Source: Crocinitomicaceae bacterium
Lineage (GTDB): Bacteria; Bacteroidota; Bacteroidia; Flavobacteriales_D; Crocinitomicaceae
Assembly (NCBI GenBank): GCA_024639405.1
Contig: JAHEIL010000001.1
Coordinates: forward strand, 1 to 64,000
Direction of reading: 5' to 3'
DNA: 64,000 nt
The notes below the pieces were generated by a model. It was not told where the DNA came from, ran no database searches, and saw nothing but the letters and a program-made list of their open reading frames with translations. Below, piece by piece: positions 34,450 through 42,990 of this stretch. Every line of letters starts with the position of its first letter. The stretch's first letter is position 1. The position numbers and the translations under genes are program-made.

Positions 34450-37400
34450 TTACCTGAAAATTAATTCATCTGTAAATAACCACGTATCATTTCCAGTACC
34501 TAAATGCCAACTAGGACATTTTCCAAAGTTTTTGGCCGTAACTTTGAATGCTGAAATAGGTTTGTCAGTTGTTATATTACGATAGAATTCAGCAATTGTT
34601 GGCCCGACATACGATGAGAATGAAGGGATAATAGTATTTGAATTGGCTGCAGATGCACTCGCTTGTACAGTTTCAATTGGAGCTAATTTCTCAAATGTTT
34701 TTCCGTTATAAGAAATTTCAATTTCGATGGAATTAGGATAAAAAATCCACGATTTCATATCTTGCAAGCAGGAAATTCCAATTTCTTTTAATATTCTTGG
34801 CTTCTCAAATTTTACTTCAGTTACTAAATCTTTTGCGTAATAGCCTTGCCAATCACCTGTCCTAAATTCTTTGGTTCCTTTTACACCATCAATAAGTGTA
34901 TTAGGACCTGCAGCTTCGTATTGATGCGCATATTCACTTTTTAATAATAGCGAGATTTCTTTATCGCGTTTGATGAAATTGGCTTTTACCCATGGACTAT
35001 AATTTGTTTCATAGGATGGCATTGAATTATAATCTAAGCGAGGTGAGATCGAGGTTAGTTGACGTGCTTCAATTTCACATGATTTTTCAATGGTAAATGG
35101 ATTTGAATAATCAAATTGTTTAGTTGTGTCGTCTGCAAATCGATATTGAACTCGAATATTTTCCCAGTTTAAAGGTTTTTGATGTTCAATTTTTACAGTT
35201 AATTGATTTTCAAATACACGATTGTCAACTCTAAAAAATGGAGTAGGAGTGAATCGCATGTTTAATGCCATTTCTTTTGTAATAGGACTTCCAACTGATG
35301 ATCGAATTGTTTTAGATGGCTCAGATCCCATTTCAAAGGTGAGTTCTCCGCCTCCGATTAATTGTTGATGCGTAATACCATTGATTAAAATCTCATTGCC
35401 ATTTAATGCAATCTTTTGGATGTATTTATTTTCTTTTGAATTATTTAAAATATTTATTTTTAATGTTTTACCATTTTCTAATTGAAGCTCTGCTTGATCA
35501 ATTAATGGACGTCCAAAATCATACCATGGATTTCCTGGAGCAATTTGATAAAAGCCTAAAGCACTTAAAACATACCAAGCAGACATTTGACCACAATCTT
35601 CATTTCCAGATAAACCATCTGGTTTTGTTGCATACAATTCACGCTCAATTTTATCTACATAAAAACTGGTTTTGTGTGGAGCATTGGTGTAATTATACAA
35701 GTAAGCCATGTGATGCGAAGGTTCGTTTCCATGTGCATATTGTCCAATTAAACCTGTAATATCAGCTTGATCGCGACCGCTTAAAGATGCATTCGTTGTA
35801 AACAAACGATCTAACCAATTTTCTAATGAATCTTTACCACCCATCAGTTGCCCCAACAAATCAATGGCATGAGGTGCATAAAGAGAATATTGCCAGCTAT
35901 TTGCTTCTGTATAATTGAAATTCACTTCAGTTGGGTCGAAAGGAGTATACCATGCACCATCTCTTCTAGCCCGCATGAATTTGGTTTGAGGATCATATAA
36001 ATTAATGAAATTCATCGAACGTTTGTAGTAAGGTTGATATACATCCATTTTTCCTAAGTTTTTAGCCATTTCTGCAATGCAAAAATCATCATAGGCATAT
36101 TCTAATGTTTTAGAAACGGATTCTGGTTCATCACCTGAACTAATAAAGCTTTTTTCTCCATATTGTTTTTTCCCTAACTCATTAATCTTAGAAGTAAAAA
36201 CCATTGCATTCAATGCTTTTAGCGCATCAAAATCTTTTATTCCTTTAGCATATGCATCTGAAATGATAGAAGCGCTATGGTATCCAATCATACAATCCGT
36301 TTCATTACCAGCAAGTTCCCAAACAGGCAAATCTCCTCCTTGATCAAATTGTCTTAAAAATGTGTGGATAAAATCTGTTGTTCGTTTTGGTTGGATGATC
36401 GTATACAAAGGATTTGCAGCTCTATAGGTGTCCCAAATTGAAAATACAGTGTATTGAGAATGATTGTTTTCAATTGTATGAATTTGATTGTCTCTTCCTC
36501 GGTATTTCCCATCAATATCATTAAAAACATTGGGTTGAATAAAGGTATGATACAACGCTGTATAAAAATTGATTAATATAGAAGGTGAAGTTGTTTTTAT
36601 GTCAATTTTATTCAATTCTTCATCCCATTTTTTAACTGTTTTAGCTCTAATCTCGTTGAAATCCCAATTCGGCATTTCTGTTTTAAGGTTTAATTCAGCA
36701 CCTTTTTCATCAACCGCTGACATTCCAACTTTAATTAAAATTTTTTCAGTTTCAGCTGGAAAAGTCAACATTAATTTGTGCTGACCATTTTTTGTAATGT
36801 GAGCTTCGTTTAAAAAAGGTGAATTCAATTGAATGAAAAAATAAAAATGTTGTTCATTCGCCCAAGCTGCTGATACTCTATATCCTTTTATAGTTTGTTT
36901 GTCAATTGATTGAATAGATTGGCTAATTAATTTGTCTCGGTGATCTAAGTCAATTAGAATATATTTTTTGCCTTTTTTCTTGTGAAATGTATATTCGTGC
37001 ATACTAGCTCTTTCAGTTGTGGTTAAACGAACATCTATCGCTTGTTTCAATAATTTAACACTGTAAAATCCAGGAGAAGCCTTTTCATCATCGTGATTAA
37101 ATTGATCACCATATCCTTTTTTTGACAAATAACCTGGAGTAGTTTTCGCTTTTCCACATTGTGGTACAATTAGTAAATCACCATAATCAGGCACGCCTGT
37201 CCCACTTAAATGAGTATGACTGAAACCATAAATAATCGAATCAGAATAATGATATCCAGAACAGCCATCCCAACCATCATACCGTGTGTCAGGACTTAAT
37301 TGCATCATTCCGAATGGCGCTGTAGCTCCTGGAAATGTGTGGCCGTGACCACCAGTTCCAATTAATGGATTTACATACAATGATTTTGAAGTTTTGTTTT

Positions 37401-37530
37401 GTTTATTTGTAGATGCTACAATTTTATCAATTTTATCGTGATTTTGTTTCAAAACATCCACACCAAGTGCTTGGCTAAATAAATTTGAATTAGCACAAAT
37501 AACTACTAAAAAAAGGAAGGTATTTTTCAT
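34450..37530 (-). CDS. GH92 family alpha-mannosidase
   Basis: 1026 residues. Signal peptide 1-20. The GH92 motifs are all present: NPLIGTGGHGHTFPGATAPF, GFSHTHLSGTGVPDYGDLL, GNETDCMIGYHSASIISDAY, the HGNEPSHHMAYLYNY segment with the likely acid Glu, and GNEDCGQMSAWYVLSALGFY. The family removes mannose by inversion with Ca2+. The last 300 residues add a chitobiase-C-terminal-like domain and a discoidin-like strand domain (FRTGDWQGYYAKDLVTEVKF), so the protein is longer than the minimal ~750-residue enzyme. Last gene of a tight minus-strand run; ROK kinase precedes by 2 bases. Confidence 0.94.
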   Translation of the reverse strand: MKNTFLFLVVICANSNLFSQALGVDVLKQNHDKIDKIVASTNKQNKTSKSLYVNPLIGTGGHGHTFPGATAPFGMMQLSPDTRYDGWDGCSGYHYSDSIIYGFSHTHLSGTGVPDYGDLLIVPQCGKAKTTPGYLSKKGYGDQFNHDDEKASPGFYSVKLLKQAIDVRLTTTERASMHEYTFHKKKGKKYILIDLDHRDKLISQSIQSIDKQTIKGYRVSAAWANEQHFYFFIQLNSPFLNEAHITKNGQHKLMLTFPAETEKILIKVGMSAVDEKGAELNLKTEMPNWDFNEIRAKTVKKWDEELNKIDIKTTSPSILINFYTALYHTFIQPNVFNDIDGKYRGRDNQIHTIENNHSQYTVFSIWDTYRAANPLYTIIQPKRTTDFIHTFLRQFDQGGDLPVWELAGNETDCMIGYHSASIISDAYAKGIKDFDALKALNAMVFTSKINELGKKQYGEKSFISSGDEPESVSKTLEYAYDDFCIAEMAKNLGKMDVYQPYYKRSMNFINLYDPQTKFMRARRDGAWYTPFDPTEVNFNYTEANSWQYSLYAPHAIDLLGQLMGGKDSLENWLDRLFTTNASLSGRDQADITGLIGQYAHGNEPSHHMAYLYNYTNAPHKTSFYVDKIERELYATKPDGLSGNEDCGQMSAWYVLSALGFYQIAPGNPWYDFGRPLIDQAELQLENGKTLKINILNNSKENKYIQKIALNGNEILINGITHQQLIGGGELTFEMGSEPSKTIRSSVGSPITKEMALNMRFTPTPFFRVDNRVFENQLTVKIEHQKPLNWENIRVQYRFADDTTKQFDYSNPFTIEKSCEIEARQLTSISPRLDYNSMPSYETNYSPWVKANFIKRDKEISLLLKSEYAHQYEAAGPNTLIDGVKGTKEFRTGDWQGYYAKDLVTEVKFEKPRILKEIGISCLQDMKSWIFYPNSIEIEISYNGKTFEKLAPIETVQASASAANSNTIIPSFSSYVGPTIAEFYRNITTDKPISAFKVTAKNFGKCPSWHLGTGNDTWLFTDELIFR

Positions 37531-37532
37531 TA

Positions 37533-38489
37533 TTAATTAATTTTTAATTTCAATAAATCCCAAAACACGTGAGCTGCAGTACCTAATACAGCTGCATTTC
37601 GGTCATGAAGAGATGATATTCGGATGTCAATTTTATTTTTGAAAATAACCAATATATTTTCTTCTAAATATTTTTTAACCCTGTGAGCAAAATCACCTTT
37701 GTGCTGAGCAATTCCTCCAAACAAAACATACGCTTTTGGGCTGGAAAAACAGGCGAAATCTGCAAGTGCAGCGCCTAAAATTTGAGCTGTATAATCAACA
37801 ATTTCTGTTGCAAATAAATCACCTTCTTCCGCTAACTCAAATACATTTTTTGCGGTTGGATGTTCTATAGAAGAAAGTACCGAAAATGATTTATTGTCAG
37901 AGTCCAATTCATGAATACTTCGAACAACCCCTGTTGAAGAGCAATAAGTTTCTAAACAACCATTCCGATGACAGCCACATTTTCTTCCGTTTGGAACCAC
38001 TCGTATATGGCCATATTCGCCTGCAAATCCATCATGACCATAAACTAAATTCCCATTGATAACAATCCCGCTTCCAACTCCTGTTCCTAAAGTAATGGTA
38101 ACAAAATCCTTTAAGTCTTTGGCGTTTCCAAAAACCATTTCACCCATTGCAGCTGCATTTGCATCGTTTGTGAGTAAAGTTGGAATACCAAATTTTGCTT
38201 CAAACATTTGTTTTAATGGAACGATTCCTTTCCATGCTAAATTTGGCGCATATTCAATGTGTCCTGTGAAATAATTGCCATTTGGCGCACCAATTCCAAT
38301 TCCAATTATTGAATTGAATTCAGCAAGATTATTAAGTTCATTGTATATTACATCTACTAACGAAGCAGGTGTTGGGAAATCCTTTGTTGGGAAATCATTG
38401 CTAAAAAGTACTTCGCCTTTATCATTAACAATTCCATATTCTATTGATGTACCACCAATATCTATTCCTAAAGCGTATTGATTCATCAT
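37533..38489 (-). CDS. ROK family sugar kinase
   Basis: 318 residues. ATP phosphate-1 motif GIDIGGTSIEYGIVNDKG at the N-terminus, LLTNDANAAAMGEMVFG (catalytic Asp), FVTITLGTGVGSGIVINGNL, and the ROK zinc/glucose motif GRKCGCHRNGCLETYCS. ROK kinases of this layout are usually glucokinases, but mannose/fructose or N-acetyl sugars are possible. The neighbour downstream is a mannosidase, so phosphorylation of released mannose or glucose is a reasonable inference. ATG at 38489 or 38486; same protein apart from one Met. Confidence 0.9.
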   Translation of the reverse strand: MMNQYALGIDIGGTSIEYGIVNDKGEVLFSNDFPTKDFPTPASLVDVIYNELNNLAEFNSIIGIGIGAPNGNYFTGHIEYAPNLAWKGIVPLKQMFEAKFGIPTLLTNDANAAAMGEMVFGNAKDLKDFVTITLGTGVGSGIVINGNLVYGHDGFAGEYGHIRVVPNGRKCGCHRNGCLETYCSSTGVVRSIHELDSDNKSFSVLSSIEHPTAKNVFELAEEGDLFATEIVDYTAQILGAALADFACFSSPKAYVLFGGIAQHKGDFAHRVKKYLEENILVIFKNKIDIRISSLHDRNAAVLGTAAHVFWDLLKLKIN

Positions 38490-38492
38490 ATC

Positions 38493-39140
38493 TTAATCTA
38501 AATTTTTTAAATTCCATTCATCGTAAAATTGAACTAAAAACGCTTCCATTATTTGGTGACGATTTAAGCCAATTACTTGCGCTGTATTAGTGTGTAAACG
38601 ATCCTTTAAAAGCAATAATTTTTCATAGAAATGATTGATTGTATGGCTTTTTGCTGTTGCATACTTTTTAAAATCATCGTGTAGTTCTGGTAATACAGAT
38701 GGTTCATAAATCGGTCTGTTTTTACTTCCACCAAAAGCAAAAGCTCTTGCAATCCCCATAGCTCCAATTGCATCTAAGCGATCAGCATCTTGAACAATTT
38801 TACCTTCAATAGAAATTTGTTGGTCTTTAACCAACGCTCCTTTAAATGAAACACCATCTACAATATTTGCTACAATTTTTGCCTTTTTTTCTTCGTAACC
38901 GTTTTCAAGCAACAATAGAAGCGCTACATTGCCACCCTCATTTAATTTTCCACCATTCATTTTATGATCAGAAATATCGTGTAATAATGCAGCTAATTGG
39001 ATAATTTCTAGATCACCACCTTCTTTTGCTTGCAAATGACAAGCCATTTTATAAACACGTTCAATGTGAAACCAATCGTGACCTGTTGTATCCGTTTCAA
39101 ATTGATTTTTAACGTGTTCAAGAATCGTCTTTACAATCAT
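38493..39140 (-). CDS. HD domain metal-dependent phosphohydrolase
   Basis: 215 residues with the HD superfamily order: H in TGHDWFHIERVYKMACHLQ, the HD pair in LAALLHDISDHKMNGG, and the later D in EGKIVQDADRLDAIGAMGI. This matches the YedJ-type HD phosphohydrolases. Substrate unknown, probably a nucleotide or phosphorylated metabolite. Its ATG overlaps the propeller gene's stop by 4 bases, and it precedes the ROK kinase by 3 bases. Confidence 0.88.
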   Translation of the reverse strand: MIVKTILEHVKNQFETDTTGHDWFHIERVYKMACHLQAKEGGDLEIIQLAALLHDISDHKMNGGKLNEGGNVALLLLLENGYEEKKAKIVANIVDGVSFKGALVKDQQISIEGKIVQDADRLDAIGAMGIARAFAFGGSKNRPIYEPSVLPELHDDFKKYATAKSHTINHFYEKLLLLKDRLHTNTAQVIGLNRHQIMEAFLVQFYDEWNLKNLD

Positions 39141-40168
39141 TCTACGTTTATTAATTTAAATACTTGAAACGACCCATTGATGGTAGTTGCATATAAATGA
39201 TGTTGATCAGTTGTCATGGAGAAATAATTTCCATTTGCAAAAGCTTTCCATGTTTTTCCGTTGTCAAATGAAACATCAATTCCCGATGTACCACAACAGT
39301 AATAAATCCCATTTTTTTCAAGTACACATGAACGATATCCTCTAGGTTGAATTGAAGAGTTTATCCAAAATTTTCCACCATCATTTGTGTAATAGCTGCA
39401 ATTTTTATTCAATTGAGGATTTGCATAATCGCCACCCACAACAACGCCATTTTGATCATTTTTAAAACTCACACTAAATGCGCCACTGGATTCACTTGCG
39501 AAAAAAGGAAGTGACGAATATTCCCAGCTTGAGCCTTTGTTTTTTGATTTAAAAAAACGACTTTTCATACCACCAGAAACAAATATAAACGTTGAGTCAT
39601 TTAATAACTGAACGTTTTTTCCACTTGCAGCGAAAGCAGCTTCTCCTTCAATAGCGTCGATAGTTCCTTTACACGTATCCCATGAATCGCCATTATCTGT
39701 TGAAACGAACAAAGAAAATTTTCCATTTTTAGGATCACCCATTAAGAAACCTGTTGACTTAAAAAAGTCCATCCCATCAAGAAATACACCATGCCAGATT
39801 TCTGAGGTAGGAGATACAAAATTTCTAAATTCAACAGGAGTTGTTTGAACGAGTAAGCCATTTGACCCACTTTGCATACCAATGAAGGTCCCATTAACAG
39901 AAGCAAGATCTCTCATTTCTCCAAAATTTTTGTGCTCCAATAAATTGGTTGATTGTTTTGTTGAAAGATCTGTTTTCCACAAACTTCCATCTGAATTTCC
40001 AGTATAAACCATATTGTTTTCAACTATTATTGTTCTTGCGTAACATTTTTCAGTTGAATAGTTTATGATTGGAGCAGATTCGTTTTTTCGTGTGTATTTA
40101 TTACTTTCTTGTCCGAACAAAAAAGTTGAAATGAAACAAAAAGTTAGACTAACGTTTATAGCGTTCAT
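39137..40168 (-). CDS. Secreted beta-propeller protein with sialidase-like repeats
   Basis: 343 residues from the ATG at 40168; an ATG at 40180 is also possible. Signal peptide (INVSLTFCFISTFLFGQ). The mature part shows several Asp-box-like repeats (TDNGDSWDT, KNKGSSWEY, TNDGGKFWI, FDNGKTWKA), typical of a BNR/YCF48-type propeller. Such proteins are often labelled oxidoreductase in databases, but no redox motif is visible. Function unknown, probably protein or glycan binding outside the inner membrane. Starts inside the end of the acyltransferase gene. Confidence 0.8.
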   Translation of the reverse strand: MNAINVSLTFCFISTFLFGQESNKYTRKNESAPIINYSTEKCYARTIIVENNMVYTGNSDGSLWKTDLSTKQSTNLLEHKNFGEMRDLASVNGTFIGMQSGSNGLLVQTTPVEFRNFVSPTSEIWHGVFLDGMDFFKSTGFLMGDPKNGKFSLFVSTDNGDSWDTCKGTIDAIEGEAAFAASGKNVQLLNDSTFIFVSGGMKSRFFKSKNKGSSWEYSSLPFFASESSGAFSVSFKNDQNGVVVGGDYANPQLNKNCSYYTNDGGKFWINSSIQPRGYRSCVLEKNGIYYCCGTSGIDVSFDNGKTWKAFANGNYFSMTTDQHHLYATTINGSFQVFKLINVE

Positions 40169-41069
40169 TGAATTTATCATGTTGTTGTTCTTTTAAGTGG
40201 TTCATGTCTTCAGGTAAAGTTCGTTTCCAGCGTTTGTGTGACCAAAGCCAGAATTCAGGTTGTTTAATAATTGTTGCTTCAAGTGATTTTGTATGCGCTT
40301 CCGTAATTTCACCCCATTCCAACGATTTTGGTTGATCCGTAATTATTTTTAATTCAATGGAATAATGACCTCGTTTTAATTTTTTTGTTTCAAAATAAAC
40401 AACTGCAAAATCATACGAATGCGCCATTTGTTCTGCACCAAACAAAACTGGAGTCTGTTGGTTTAAAAACTCCATCCAATAACTTTTGTGGGTATCTGAA
40501 GGTGATTGATCTGTTAATGTAAGAATCGCAATCGGAGTAGGTAGTGTTTTTTCAATTTCTTCTTTAAAATTCCCTTTGTGAATCACGTGCATACCATATC
40601 TCATTCTTCGTTCATTGATTTTGTTATCCATGAACGCATTGGTCATTTTTTTTCCAATTCCAAATGCAGCGTGTTTGAATAATAGGTGTTGCGCACTTAT
40701 TAAAAACTCCCAATTATTATAGTGTCCAGCTACTAAAATAACGCTTTTATTTTGTTTAAATAATTGATCCATAATTAAAGGATTCTCTACTTTTATACGT
40801 TTCAATAATTCATTTTTTGAAATACTTAAGTTTTTGATTCCTTCGGCTAATAAATCACAAAAATGTCGGTAAAACTTTCGTTGTATAAGTCTAATTTCTT
40901 TTTTGGATAAATTTGGAAATGATTTCGATAAGTTTTCGATGATGACTTTTTTACGATAAGGAAAAATCGTACAAAAAACAAGGAAAACGGTATCTGTAAA
41001 TACGTATATTATGCTTAATGGAAGCAACGAAAATGGCAACAATATGAGATAATACAAGATTTTTTGCAT
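40149..41069 (-). CDS. Lipid A biosynthesis acyltransferase, LpxL/HtrB-like
   Basis: 306 residues, N-terminal membrane anchor (about residues 5-33) followed by an acyltransferase domain. The catalytic HX4E-type motif is VAGHYNNWEFLISAQHLL; later segments GIGKKMTNAFMDNKINERR and LTDQSPSDTHKSYWMEFLNQ fit the family's conserved blocks. It would add a secondary acyl chain to lipid A, or act on another lipid such as ornithine lipid. Overlaps rarA by one base at its start and the propeller gene by 20 bases at its end, so all are likely one transcript. Confidence 0.87.
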   Translation of the reverse strand: MQKILYYLILLPFSLLPLSIIYVFTDTVFLVFCTIFPYRKKVIIENLSKSFPNLSKKEIRLIQRKFYRHFCDLLAEGIKNLSISKNELLKRIKVENPLIMDQLFKQNKSVILVAGHYNNWEFLISAQHLLFKHAAFGIGKKMTNAFMDNKINERRMRYGMHVIHKGNFKEEIEKTLPTPIAILTLTDQSPSDTHKSYWMEFLNQQTPVLFGAEQMAHSYDFAVVYFETKKLKRGHYSIELKIITDQPKSLEWGEITEAHTKSLEATIIKQPEFWLWSHKRWKRTLPEDMNHLKEQQHDKFNERYKR

Positions 41070-42355
41070 TATTTCTTCGTGTATTTATCTCCCCAGAGAT
41101 GGTTGATAATCGTTTCAATTTCTTGTTCTTTTTTACTGCTTCCAGCATTGTAAAATTGTGTTCCTTTAATTTCTTCAGGTAAAAAATCTTGTTGAACAAA
41201 ATTTCCAGGAAAATCATGCGAATACATGTATTCTTTTCCATAATCCAATTCCTTCATTAATTTAGTTGGTGCATTTCTTAATGCTAATGGAACAGATAAA
41301 CTTCCTGTTTTTCGAACTAATTCTTGGGCATTATTGATTGCCATGTATGCTCCATTTCCTTTTGGGGAACTTGCTAAATACAGTGTACATTGAGCCAAAA
41401 TAATTCGCGCTTCAGGCCAACCAATTGTATTTATTGCTTGAAAACAATTGTTAGCAATCAACAAGGCATTTGGGTTTGCAAGTCCAATATCTTCAGCTGC
41501 AGAAATGATTAATCTTCTTGCAATGAATTTAGCATCTTCACCACCTTCAACCATGCGTGCCAACCAATAAATTGCTGCATTTGGATCACTTCCACGAATT
41601 GATTTTATAAACGCTGAAATAATATCGTAATGTTGTTCTCCATCTTTATCATACAATGCAAGACTTTGTTGCGCGATAGATGAAACGAGTTCATCTGTTA
41701 TTTCAATAGTAGTTGCAGTTCCAAATGTTCCAATAATTATCTCAAAAACATTTAATAATTTTCGAGCATCACCGCCTGATATTGCTAACAAAGCTGAAGT
41801 TTCAAGCAATTCAATTTTTTTAGTTTTTAAAACTTCGTCTTCTTGAATAGCACGTTGCAACAGTTTCAATAAATCATCTTTACTGTGAGCTGCTAACGTA
41901 TAAACTTGACATCTTGAAAGTAGGGCAGAGATCACTTCAAATGAAGGGTTTTCTGTTGTTGCACCTATTAAGGTGATTGTACCTTTTTCAACAGCACCTA
42001 ATAATGAATCTTGTTGCGATTTCGAAAAACGATGAATCTCATCAATAAAAACAATCGCTCCTTTTTCTTGAAATAGTCCGCTTTTTTCAACTTTTGAAAT
42101 AATATCACGAATATCTTTTACACCAGAAGATATTGCAGAAAGTGTATAAAAAGGTCGTTTTAGATGTAATGCTAACAAGGATGCTAAAGTTGTTTTGCCG
42201 ACACCTGGAGGGCCCCAAAAAATAAGTGAGGGAACCAATCCAACATCCAATGCTTTTCTAAGTGAAGCCCCTTGTTGCAACAAATGTGTTTGACCTATGT
42301 AATCTTCCAAAGATTTAGGTCGCATACGTTCTGCAAGTGGAGCTAAAAAAGACAT
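41069..42355 (-). CDS. rarA: Replication-associated recombination protein A (AAA+ ATPase)
   Basis: 428 residues. Walker A GPPGVGKT (residues 48-55), Walker B AIVFIDEIHRFSKSQQD, sensor GATTENPSFEV and arginine-finger region LLSRCQVYTL. The C-terminal half (HYDIISAFIKSIRGSDPNAA, ARRLIISAAEDIGLANPNAL) is the MgsA/WRNIP1 helical domain. RarA acts at stalled replication forks, with links to SSB and recombination. First gene of a long minus-strand set that goes on to envelope and sugar genes. Confidence 0.95.
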   Translation of the reverse strand: MSFLAPLAERMRPKSLEDYIGQTHLLQQGASLRKALDVGLVPSLIFWGPPGVGKTTLASLLALHLKRPFYTLSAISSGVKDIRDIISKVEKSGLFQEKGAIVFIDEIHRFSKSQQDSLLGAVEKGTITLIGATTENPSFEVISALLSRCQVYTLAAHSKDDLLKLLQRAIQEDEVLKTKKIELLETSALLAISGGDARKLLNVFEIIIGTFGTATTIEITDELVSSIAQQSLALYDKDGEQHYDIISAFIKSIRGSDPNAAIYWLARMVEGGEDAKFIARRLIISAAEDIGLANPNALLIANNCFQAINTIGWPEARIILAQCTLYLASSPKGNGAYMAINNAQELVRKTGSLSVPLALRNAPTKLMKELDYGKEYMYSHDFPGNFVQQDFLPEEIKGTQFYNAGSSKKEQEIETIINHLWGDKYTKK

Positions 42356-42408
42356 GTTTCTTCTAATATTTAAGAAACAAATTTAATAAAATAAAAAGAT
42401 AAATTGGT

Positions 42409-42987
42409 TTAATTATCAATTGGATTGATCGGGAATTTTGCGATCGTTTTAAATCGTTCACCTTGCTTTTCAATGCAATATTGCCAAAAATCTTTTTGAT
42501 GAATGGTTAAAAGTTCGTCAGTTGTAATATTTGATGCAACAATCCATGAATTATCACTCATTTCTCGTGATAATTGAAGTTTGTCCCAACCTGAATAACC
42601 TAGGAAAAATCTAATTTTTGCATGATTTTCTTGGTCTTTTGAAAGCTCTTCTTTGATTTGTTCAAAATTTCCTCCAATTGAAATTGAATCATTGACAGGT
42701 GTACTGTCTTTAATTATGTCCCCAAAGGTATGGATGTAGAATAAACTTTCGGTTTCTACAGGCCCTCCAACACTTATTACAGCATTTATGTCAGGAAAAT
42801 CGTTATCGATTTCATGTAGATCAATGTCTAAAAAATTATTCAACACAAAACCAAAGGAGCCTTCACTGGAGTGATCACACAATAAAATGACAGATCTACG
42901 AAAAAAATCTTCGTCTAAAAAAGGATCTGAAATCAACACACAACCATTAGTAGGTTTGATATTATTTTTAAAAGCAATATCGATCAT
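42409..42987 (-). CDS. YqgE/AlgH family protein
   Basis: 192 residues. The family N-terminus NGCVLISDPFLDEDFFRRSV, followed by LLCDHSSEGSFGFVLNNFLD and later ISVGGPVETESLFYIHT and FFLGYSGWDKLQLSREM, identifies DUF179. Exact function of the family is not known; it has been linked to transcription or quinone and cell-envelope regulation. The lptD-like gene ends 3 bases upstream, so the two are probably co-transcribed. Confidence 0.92.
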   Translation of the reverse strand: MIDIAFKNNIKPTNGCVLISDPFLDEDFFRRSVILLCDHSSEGSFGFVLNNFLDIDLHEIDNDFPDINAVISVGGPVETESLFYIHTFGDIIKDSTPVNDSISIGGNFEQIKEELSKDQENHAKIRFFLGYSGWDKLQLSREMSDNSWIVASNITTDELLTIHQKDFWQYCIEKQGERFKTIAKFPINPIDN

Positions 42988-42990
42988 TAT

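Noticed and set aside
35406-35759. A 117-codon plus-strand frame inside the GH92 gene
   Set aside because: Antisense shadow of strongly conserved GH92 motifs; no signal or domain.
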